From: an uncultured Ruminococcus sp.
GTDB taxonomy: Bacteria; Bacillota; Clostridia; Oscillospirales; Ruminococcaceae
DNA length: 13,888 nt
Direction: 5' to 3'
Assembly: GCA_947178195.1 (NCBI GenBank)
Contig: CAMWXM010000056.1
Span: 1 to 13,888, forward strand
The notes below the pieces were generated by a model. It worked only from the letters and a program-made list of their open reading frames with translations, ran no database searches and was not told the DNA's origin. This document shows, in pieces, positions 1 through 5,438 of the stretch. Numbering within the stretch: the stretch's first letter is position 1; every line of letters begins with the position of its first letter. A program made the translations under genes and the position numbers.

Positions 1-23
1 AGCTTCAAAGGGCGTATTTACGT

Positions 24-68
24 TGGTTGCGGCGGCTGGATTTGAACCAACGACCTTCGGGTTATGAG
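24..68 (-). tRNA. 3' half of tRNA-Met(CAU), integration-site scar
   Basis: Read on the minus strand, this segment is a tRNA from the anticodon loop onward. It has loop CTCATAA with anticodon CAT, the 3' anticodon stem CCCGA, variable loop AGGTC, T stem and loop (GTTGG, TTCAAAT, CCAGC), the acceptor 3' strand CGCCGCA, discriminator A and an encoded CCA ending at 24. The 5' anticodon strand should be TCGGG, but the upstream sequence reads GGATT, and no D-arm or 5' acceptor strand follows. The gene is therefore only a 3' half and cannot give a working tRNA. Such halves are left at one end of an element when a tyrosine integrase recombines inside a tRNA gene. The orientation places the chromosome at 1-23 and the inserted element to the right, with the restored full tRNA beyond the window. 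Confidence 0.85.
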
Positions 69-165
69 AATCCAAAAATCTTTTCATTTAATATCATTTT
101 ATCGAAATATCTTCAAAAAACAGTGTTTTATTTCAAATAAAATAGAGTTATTTTCATTGTTTTCA

Positions 166-206
166 GGGTAATTTCATTGCGGTAAGGGTATGGATAAGGG
201 TAAAAA
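166..206 (+). repeat. GGGTA direct-repeat cluster near the tRNA scar
   Basis: GGGTA occurs at 166-170, 186-190 and 198-202. The last two are part of an exact 8-base repeat TAAGGGTA (183-190 and 195-202) spaced 12 bases apart. Short direct repeats 100-150 bases from the crossover point are typical of arm-type binding sites for tyrosine integrases. This role is inferred from position only. Apart from this cluster and an AT-rich palindrome at 126-142, nothing is seen in 69-324. Confidence 0.35.
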
Positions 207-324
207 TAAGAAGTTCAATTCAGCTTTATAAACAGTCGATATCTTGAAAATTCATGTTCAAAAATAACAGTTGAAACTATTTATATCATGACTTCTCCAT
301 CTCGTAGAGACCTTTTTATTATAC

Positions 325-584
325 TTACTTAAAATCACCTAAAATAGTGATTATACCATCAAGAAAACCAACTAATATCCTGGCCTTTTTAATTATATCA
401 TAATTATCAGCAGGATACTTGTGAATCGTATAAAAGATGGTAGTCTTTCAAGAGTTTTCTTAATTTATCCATACCAATCTACCTCAGCAAGTTTTACAGC
501 CTCTTGATAAATTTTATCATTCGTCCTATTGAATATATCAAAGTTAAAACCAATGGACGATTTTTGGAGTATATTCTCTTCTAT
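325..584 (-). pseudogene. Frameshifted C-terminal remnant of an unknown protein
   Basis: Three consecutive minus-strand reading frames give a continuous protein-like sequence. The first runs from about 584 to a TAA at 465-467 and ends with residues resembling KLAEVDWYG. The second resumes at 472 with MDKLRKLLKDYHLLYDS. The third resumes around 410 with ADNYDIIKKARILVGFLDG and ends in ILGDFK and a TAA at 325-327. Small indels near 467 and 405-420 would explain the frame changes. The family is not recognised. It lies directly downstream of the GNAT-RibD_C gene, next to the tRNA scar, and is most simply a decayed gene. Confidence 0.5.
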
Positions 585-1523
585 CTATTTCGCATACCAA
601 ATCCAGACAGAACCGTCTTTCATATCCTTACATTCAAGCATTCTGAACTCTGTCAAATATGAATCGAAAAATAACGGCTTATCATCTTTATCTGCAACAA
701 TCGGAGCGATGACCTGACTGATATTGTCAACTGCTCCTGCACGAAGAAATGCACCATTAATAATGCTTCCACCCTCAAGAAGCAGTTTTTTGATTTCAAA
801 AATGCTGTAAAGCTTATTCAGTGCCAAATTTATATCGATGTCATCTTTGCCTGCAAAAATATATGACACACCGATTTTTCTGTAATATGCTAGCACTTCC
901 TTTGATGTCGTTTCACTCAACACCTCAATGATATGGCAGTCATCATAACCGGGATCTGAATCGTGAATCCTGCTGTCCGTCCAGCCGACAGAGCCATGCC
1001 TATCAAAAGATACTGCATAACGATAATGCTTCTGGGCAATATAATCCTCATACGGAATATCTGCATCAGAAAACTCTGATAAATCCGGCTTGAAGCCATT
1101 GGTGAAACTAGATTCCATTGTTACCCGACCACAGATAAATGCATCGCCTTTCAACTTTCTGTTCAGTTCATAGTAGGTTTCGCTTACCTGGATTCCGGTT
1201 TTTCCAAAGAGAAAATCTCCGGTCACTTTTCCGTCTATCGAAGTCACCATATGACATATCACAAGCGGACGTAAACCATGTTTCACAATATATTTTTGTG
1301 CATAAGAACAGGTGGCTTTTACTTCTCCGCTCCTTGCATTGATTTCATTCAGACAAAGACGCATCAGTTTTCCCGCAATCCCCTGTCCCTGCATGGATTC
1401 ATCAACCTTTGTTGATTTTATCTCATAGATATTATCTTCTCTTTTTGAAAAAATAATCTTTCCCACTTCTTTGCCGTTATCGTTAACACAGCTGATTTTG
1501 CTTTCATATGTCAAAAATTTCAT
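585..1523 (-). CDS. GNAT acetyltransferase-like / RibD C-terminal (dihydrofolate reductase-like) fusion protein
   Basis: This intact 312-residue ORF joins two domains. Residues 1-83 resemble the small YjdJ-type GNAT family; the acetyl-CoA loop motif is visible as VDESMQGQGIAGKLM at 40-54, followed by the usual ATCSYAQKYIVKH. Residues 86-312 resemble the RibD C-terminal reductase fold used by riboflavin-pathway reductases and dihydrofolate-reductase-like proteins. It starts RPLVICHMVTSIDGKVTGDF and includes KLLLEGGSIINGAFL, the typical NADPH-site GG motif. Both families normally occur as separate proteins, so this is an unusual fusion; the exact substrate is unknown. The ATG at 1523 has GAGGG upstream and overlaps the stop of the ASCH pseudogene by four bases (ATGA), a sign of former translational coupling. 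Confidence 0.85.
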   Translation of the reverse strand: MKFLTYESKISCVNDNGKEVGKIIFSKREDNIYEIKSTKVDESMQGQGIAGKLMRLCLNEINARSGEVKATCSYAQKYIVKHGLRPLVICHMVTSIDGKVTGDFLFGKTGIQVSETYYELNRKLKGDAFICGRVTMESSFTNGFKPDLSEFSDADIPYEDYIAQKHYRYAVSFDRHGSVGWTDSRIHDSDPGYDDCHIIEVLSETTSKEVLAYYRKIGVSYIFAGKDDIDINLALNKLYSIFEIKKLLLEGGSIINGAFLRAGAVDNISQVIAPIVADKDDKPLFFDSYLTEFRMLECKDMKDGSVWIWYAK

Positions 1524-1888
1524 TTTGTTACCCTCAGTTCCCTCAACGTTTTATCGTCCTCAATCATCCAACAAAATCGGATTTCAATCCCAAGGACGCC
1601 ATACTCAGTCTGTTTTTCACTGGAATAATAAGCGTCCATATGTTCAGGTTCAGGAACTTCATCTGAACGATATCCAAGTTTCTCTTTTGGCAGAGATGTA
1701 TACAATTACTATGTAAAATGATGCAAAGTGTTCACTTTTGTCTGAATCTTCTTTTCTGGCTCATCAAGCAAGGAAAACTCGATAAAATCGCCTACCTGAA
1801 CCTTCTAACTCTTTTCATCATTCAAACGAAGTTCTATCGTTTTAGTGCCGTTTTTGATTTTATCGAACGGCTCTTGTTTTAATTTCAT
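1520..1888 (-). pseudogene. ASCH-domain protein pseudogene, three in-frame stops
   Basis: From an ATG at 1888 a single frame runs to the TGA at 1520-1522 and reads as an ASCH-domain protein. It begins MKLKQEPFDKIKNGTKTIELRL, with the conserved KxGxKTIELRL motif, followed by VQVGDFIEFS and later LPKEKLGYRSDEVPEPEHM and YGVLGIEIRF. ASCH proteins are small putative RNA-binding or coactivator-like domains of the PUA-like fold. The frame is broken by TAG at 1805-1807 and by two adjacent stops at 1706-1711, where one or two family residues also seem to be missing. About 120 codons is the usual family length. It ends in a four-base overlap with the next gene. Confidence 0.8.
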
Positions 1889-1905
1889 GTGATGCCAGCA
1901 TACAT

Positions 1906-2421
1906 TCATCTCTTTTTATAACAATCACTACAAACACCAAGATTTACATGATTCGCTCCTCCATAAGCTCCAAATTCACCGTCTGCCGCAATTTTCCCAC
2001 ATCGCTCACATTTTACCCAACGAACGCCATATTTGTCTCGAATCGGTTCAATCTGCTGAACGAATCTATCTTTGACTTCTTCGTAGCCATCATGAAGCTG
2101 ATTTTCCTTTTGTTCAGCAATCGAAATAGGCGGAACTGGAATTGCTTTTTTAATGTGTGCTGAACTTTCTATCCTCTGTTTTAACTGTTCTGATTCTTTT
2201 CTTCGTTTTTCTGCCAAAGCTCTTCGCTCCTCTGCTTCTTTTTTCATGCGTTCTTGAGCAGAATTAAAATACTTTTCTGAACGAGCGTAGATTACAGGAT
2301 ATTTCTTATTGATTTTCGGATTATATATCCATCTAAAAAGGTTACTGTTATAGTTGAGATACTTAAAAAATGCATTTTTACTGCTCTTTTGAATAATATC
2401 CGCTGTTTCAGAAAGGTTAAC
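1906..2421 (-). pseudogene. C-terminal fragment: coiled coil plus CxxC/CxxC zinc-finger-like protein
   Basis: The frame is open from 2421 to the stop at 1906 (171 codons), but no ATG, GTG or TTG occurs until 2247, so the natural start is missing. It reads as an N-terminal segment with FFKYLNYNSNLFRWIYNPK and KYPVIYARSEKYF, then a Lys/Glu/Arg-rich coiled coil (about residues 59-85). It closes with a compact CERC...CSDC zinc-finger-like domain containing a GAYGGANHVNLG stretch. This layout recalls the C-terminal part of CoiA-like competence or zinc-ribbon proteins of Firmicutes, but the family call is weak. Its frame is the same as that of the AAA-ATPase-like fragment just upstream, separated only by the TAA at 2422-2424. 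An internal start at 2247 could still make a 113-residue peptide. Confidence 0.55.
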
Positions 2422-2613
2422 TTAAATCGTTGGATAATTTTCAAAGAGATTGAGTGTTTTGCCAAATCTTCCTGGACGAGTAAATAAAGTTACAGCCGCT
2501 CCATCATCTATGATATCTTTAATCAATAATGTCTTGTCTACAAAATAATAGTCTCTGTCAATAATCCTTTTAAAATCTTCCACTCCAATCGGAATCGGTT
2601 TGCATTCTTCCAT
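2422..2613 (-). pseudogene. N-terminal fragment of an AAA-ATPase-like (DUF1703-type) protein
   Basis: The 63-residue ORF begins with the hallmark of the AAA-ATPase-like / PD-(D/E)XK family common in gut Clostridia and Bacteroidetes: an IPIGVEDFKRIIDRDYYFVDKT opening followed by LFTRPGRFGKTLNL, the modified Walker A. Full family members are roughly 500-600 residues and continue after Walker A with a sensor, helical bundle and C-terminal nuclease domain. Here the sequence changes at about residue 56 to FENYPTI and stops. The ATG at 2613 has a good AGGTGA ribosome binding site and a near-consensus promoter (2642-2670). The start is therefore intact but the gene is joined to foreign DNA by a deletion. 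No function is expected from the remaining piece. Confidence 0.75.
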
Positions 2614-2641
2614 ATAATCACCTCGCAGTTTTCTTAAATTT

Positions 2642-2670
2642 ATTATACCATGCTTTTATGGATTTTTCAA
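2642..2670 (-). promoter_or_regulatory. Sigma-A type promoter for the AAA-ATPase-like fragment
   Basis: On the minus strand a -35 box TTGAAA (2670-2665), a 17-base spacer and a perfect -10 TATAAT (2647-2642) lie about 30 bases upstream of the ATG at 2613. They lie between that fragment and the end of the ISLre2 remnant. Confidence 0.7.
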
Positions 2671-2740
2671 CTGCTCACTACTTTTGTTTGTGTCAAGTAA
2701 AAGTAGGCAGATAATCACAAAATAGTGAAAATGCACAAAA

Positions 2741-3802
2741 TCAGAAGATTAGATCGGATAAGTGGTTGTAGGAGAAAATAGCTTTTATGAAAGAGGGCGA
2801 ATTAGGAATGGAAACATTTCCGAAGAATTCATAGCCTTTACCGTCGTGTTTAGGAGCTTTTGCTGCGGACAAAGGCGGTGCAGCAATAGTATTGCTGACA
2901 GATGTTTCCGAAGAGGTTGGAATGACTGTGGAATAGTGCTTGCACAGCAGAGCCGCAAGATTGTTGCCGCCATTCACACTCCAGCACGCACGACCGCCTT
3001 TCATTCTATTGCCGATAATGGTAAACACATTGCCCTCCATGCTGCCCAGATTAGCGTGATGAATTACTCCTGGTTCTCTTGTAGGTGGAATCTCAATACC
3101 TCTGTCGTAATATCCCGGAAGAGCCTCTTTGTTCTCCGAATAATAGTTGTAAAGTTCCTGCAATTTTGCCTTTTCACGCTCGTCCTCAGTTGAATTTACA
3201 TAAGCCTGAATACAGTCTAAAAGTTCGTCAAATCGGTTTTGCAAAAGTAATTCACGCAAATTTTCAGCAATTTCTTTATTGCTGACACACTCTGTAATTT
3301 TTTTGTTTCTATGGAATTTGTCAAGTACGCAAATGCAGTCGCAGCTGTTGTCTTTTTGTATCCACTGTGCCCCATCGCCGTTTTTAACACGGAGTTCAAT
3401 TTCGTCAACATTGTAAGCGGATACTACCACATTTTCCATATATTTTCTGAAATCTCTTGCTGATTCAAAGCTTGCATATGCTACTTTATTGTCCAGTTCA
3501 CATCTGGTCTCTCCGTTTTTTTGCTTGACATGAAGCTCTCCGTCGTATGCAATTCCTATCTTCATTTCCTTTGATGCACCGTATTTTTTTCGGTCTTTAC
3601 CCTGTAGTTTCAGCCAATCTCCATCTGCTTCCTCATAAAGAATTGCACTTTCAATTTTTCCCTTATTTGAGGGTGTTTTTTTACTATTCTCAATTTCAGA
3701 GCTGCCCAACTCTTGAACAATATTCCAGACACTTTGGTGCGTAATGTTCAACCCTGTATTTTCGGATATTGATCTTGCTGTTTCACGGAAAGATTTCCGG
3801 GT
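2741..3802 (-). pseudogene. ISLre2-family (UPF0236) transposase, 5'-truncated
   Basis: The frame is open from 3802 to the stop at 2741. It reads as the central and C-terminal part of an ISLre2-type transposase: SFRETARSISENTGLNITHQSVWNIVQ near the start (extending upstream of the TTG at 3751), then VIHHANLGSMEGNVFTIIGNRMKGGRACWSVNGGNNLA, the most conserved block of the family. Family members are usually about 450-500 residues, so roughly the first quarter is missing. The break lies at 3803-3820, where it abuts the truncated LRR gene. No further frameshift is seen. The downstream IS end is probably around 2690, at a GTGTCAAGTAAAAG stretch, but no matching inverted repeat can exist on the deleted side. 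It cannot move by itself. Confidence 0.85.
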
Positions 3803-3820
3803 TTAATATTGTTATGCTTG

Positions 3821-4057
3821 CTAACATCCAATTTCAGTTGGTATAATTACTTCTGTATCATATGTCTCACAATCTGATATTTCAATATAATCAAAAGTTC
3901 CGTCATTGTTATCATCAACCTGTTTATAATAAAGATAACCATCGTACTTTATTTGCCGGCTATAACTTACTGCACCAACCGTTGTTGCTCCTGCACAAAA
4001 TGACACAGTGCACGCCATTGCCAAAGCAATGCTTAAAATTTTTTGTCTTAATTTCAT
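3821..4057 (-). pseudogene. Secreted BspA-type leucine-rich repeat protein, truncated N-terminus
   Basis: The 78-residue ORF starts with a clear signal peptide (MKLRQK, hydrophobic core ILSIALAMACTVSFCAGA, likely cleavage near residues 24-30). It continues with YSRQIKYDGYLYYKQVDDNNDGTFDYIEISDCET and VIIPTEIG. The last part is the usual entry into BspA-like LRR_5 repeats (normally followed by GLPVTSIG), but here the frame ends after one Cys at the junction with the transposase remnant. The start is well supported by AAAGGAG eight bases before the ATG and a perfect promoter at 4112-4140. Full-length relatives in Ruminococcus are long secreted proteins, often with dockerins. The piece is probably a decayed gene that still could be transcribed. 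Confidence 0.75.
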
Positions 4058-4111
4058 ATAAATTGCTCCTTTTTATTTTTTTAATTACATTATATTGTTG
4101 CTTTTTTCTTT

Positions 4112-4140
4112 ATTATACACTATAAGTTCATTGCTGTCAA
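4112..4140 (-). promoter_or_regulatory. Consensus sigma-A promoter of the truncated LRR gene
   Basis: On the minus strand a perfect -35 TTGACA (4140-4135), an exact 17-base spacer and a perfect -10 TATAAT (4117-4112) are followed by an AAAGGAG site and the ATG at 4057. A match to consensus at all 12 positions predicts strong constitutive transcription leftward, into the LRR fragment and the antisense-free transposase remnant behind it. Confidence 0.85.
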
Positions 4141-4238
4141 CCTTTTAGAAATCTTTTTTAATGCTCTATATATCGTTGATAATGCGCAAAAAATTGGATA
4201 AAGTTATAGTAACATTACTTTTTAAAGGAGTCAGCAAT

Positions 4239-4595
4239 ATGAGCATAGATCGCGAAAAAATTTCTTATTTGATTGGGCAGAGAATCCACGCCTTCCGTAC
4301 TGAGCGAAAACTAAGCCAGGAAGCACTTGCTTTGGCATCAGAATTACACCCAGCTTATCTTGGGCGAGTAGAACGTGGTGAAAAATGCCCTACAGTAGAA
4401 ACGCTATATAAAATTTCTCAAGGACTAAAAATTCCTCTGTCTCAGCTTTTGGACATTTCTTCTGAAATCAAGCCAACAAGTACAGAAGCCATGCATCGTA
4501 TTGAAACGGCTCTTCTGCCATTATCAGAGGAAGAGGCTGTTCAAATCGCTGAAATTGTAGAAAAAGTCGCTGCATTCAAATATGAGAAGCTCTGA
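4239..4595 (+). CDS. XRE-family helix-turn-helix transcriptional regulator
   Basis: The protein is 118 residues. An N-terminal Cro/C1-type HTH lies at about residues 8-68, visible as IGQRIHAFRTERKLSQEALALASELHPAYLGRVERGEKCPTVETL with the expected LSQE, YLGRVERG and P-T-ETL-KI positions. A short C-terminal helix pair (LSEEEAVQIAEIVEKVAAF) may dimerise. The ATG at 4239 is chosen over the upstream ATG at 4161 because AAAGGAG lies eight bases before it and the first 26 codons of the longer form look non-coding. A weak promoter candidate is TTGATA at 4176 with TAAAGT at 4199. It is the only gene on the plus strand and its end overlaps the convergent gene by 20 bases. The target operators are unknown; it could control neighbouring island genes. 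Confidence 0.9.
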   Translation: MSIDREKISYLIGQRIHAFRTERKLSQEALALASELHPAYLGRVERGEKCPTVETLYKISQGLKIPLSQLLDISSEIKPTSTEAMHRIETALLPLSEEEAVQIAEIVEKVAAFKYEKL

Positions 4596-4821
4596 TTTTT
4601 TCTTCTGACAGCTCATATTTTAAATCCAAAACCTGATACAACCGAATTAACATCAGCGCATTTTTTTCAATTTTATTGATTTGTTTTGCCTTTTCAATCT
4701 CTCCGATTTTTTCAAGCCATATTTCAAATTCTCCATTGTAAAAACTATAAATCAGTTCTTCAATACTAAAACATCGTTTTAAATCCTGAATAGTTTCAAG
4801 ATATTCACCGTTCATCAGCAT
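4576..4821 (-). CDS. Small acidic helical protein of unknown function
   Basis: The 81-residue protein contains SIEELIYSFYNGEFEIWLEKIGEIEKAKQI (about residues 19-48). This resembles a short helical module of the form 'NG..xxWL..xGxxEKA' found at ends of various bacterial regulatory and stress proteins; the resemblance is from memory and no family name is claimed. The start is well supported: AGGGGGTG at 4834-4827, five to seven bases before the ATG at 4821, and promoter TTGTAT-17-TATGAT at 4874-4846. Its 3' end runs 20 bases into the convergent XRE gene, so the two transcripts are antisense at their tails. Confidence 0.6.
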   Translation of the reverse strand: MLMNGEYLETIQDLKRCFSIEELIYSFYNGEFEIWLEKIGEIEKAKQINKIEKNALMLIRLYQVLDLKYELSEEKIRASHI

Positions 4822-4845
4822 ATTGTCACCCCCTGAAAAAAGAAT

Positions 4846-4874
4846 ATCATAAACCTACAGATAAGTAAATACAA
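4846..4874 (-). promoter_or_regulatory. Promoter of the small 81-residue gene
   Basis: On the minus strand, -35 TTGTAT (4874-4869), a 17-base spacer and -10 TATGAT (4851-4846) lie 25 bases upstream of the ATG at 4821. The -35 box overlaps the tail of the terminator hairpin that ends the previous gene. Confidence 0.55.
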
Positions 4875-4913
4875 AACAGTTCCGAAAAAATTTTTTAATT
4901 TCGGAACTGTTTT
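4873..4913 (-). terminator. Rho-independent terminator of the 109-residue gene
   Basis: A perfect 15-base-pair stem is formed by 4873-4887 and 4899-4913 (core AAAACAGTTCCGAAA), with an 11-base AT-rich loop. On the minus strand it ends in TTTTGTATTT, so it works leftward. The stop codon of the 109-residue gene lies inside the hairpin (4895-4897), so the terminator also encodes the last residues KQFRN. The stem could also work as a bidirectional terminator. Confidence 0.8.
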
Positions 4914-5224
4914 ATCTTGACAATTATATTTTCAGGAAATTTTCTGCTGTCCAGAGCATTTTTTTCTTCAAGCATTGATTCGACACAATGATACATAAAA
5001 ATTTTAGCATATTTGGAATATGTCTTGCCATGGGGAATACTTTCTGCAATTTCGGTTATGTTCGTATTATGATAAAGAGTCTGCAAAAAGCTTTCTGTCA
5101 TTTCAGGTGTAACCGTCTTTTCCCACAGCTCATAAATTTCCGGATGCTCTGCTTCAAATTCGTCAATACTACAATCGCAGTATTCTTCAAAATCGAACAG
5201 CATTGGAAAACACAAGAGCTTCAA
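4895..5224 (-). CDS. Hypothetical protein, start uncertain
   Basis: The ORF gives up to 109 residues, starting with a TTG at 5224; an internal ATG at 5203 is the alternative. Neither has a convincing ribosome binding site, and the frame is closed upstream by a TAG about 15 codons before. The sequence is acidic in its first half (DFEEYCDCSIDEFEAEHPEIYELWEK) and contains ESFLQTLYHNTNITEIAESIPHGKTYSKYAKIFMYHCVESM. The family is not recognised. The well-formed terminator at its end suggests a real transcription unit, but the poor start suggests that the 5' end may be lost or frameshifted. It follows the terminator of the large LRR-TIR gene, so it is not obviously part of that operon. Confidence 0.4.
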   Translation of the reverse strand: MKLLCFPMLFDFEEYCDCSIDEFEAEHPEIYELWEKTVTPEMTESFLQTLYHNTNITEIAESIPHGKTYSKYAKIFMYHCVESMLEEKNALDSRKFPENIIVKIKQFRN

Positions 5225-5310
5225 AACCTGTTTTTTACCCTATCAAACAATCCAACAAATATATAAAGTTTTGGTCTGAGATTGAACAAAAAAACAAGCG
5301 ACATTACAAC

Positions 5311-5356
5311 AAATTATATAAAAAGATAACCAATACTCTTTTGAATACTGGTCATC
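5311..5356 (-). terminator. Terminator downstream of the LRR-TIR gene
   Basis: On the minus strand 5356-5343 pairs with 5338-5325 to give a 14-pair stem with three G-T wobbles (GATGACCAGTATTC with GAGTATTGGTTATC) and loop AAAA, followed by TTTTTATATAATTT. This is a typical intrinsic terminator about 85 bases beyond the stop at 5439. A smaller inverted repeat CTTGTC/GACAAG lies just before it, at about 5379-5395. Confidence 0.7.
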
Positions 5357-5438
5357 TTATAAAAAATTTAATTATTTTTCTTGTCTACTTGACAAGGGTT
5401 TCATCAAACCGTGGTGCGACAGGCTATTCATTTTTTCT

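Noticed and set aside
2361..2370. Apparent frameshift in the coiled-coil/zinc-finger fragment
   Set aside because: Careful counting shows six A on the plus strand, which keeps the frame open from 2421 to 1906; only the start and the preceding stop are abnormal.
2762..3193. 143-codon plus-strand ORF
   Set aside because: It lies wholly antisense to the well-recognised ISLre2 transposase, has no ribosome binding site and a Cys/Arg-rich composition typical of a shadow frame.
4161..4238. 26-codon N-terminal extension of the XRE regulator
   Set aside because: AAAGGAG lies inside it directly before the ATG at 4239, and the extension has no resemblance to HTH proteins.
5379..5395. CTTGTC/GACAAG hairpin as a terminator
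   Set aside because: The stem has only six pairs and is less stable than the 14-pair hairpin with a U-tract just downstream, which is the better terminator.
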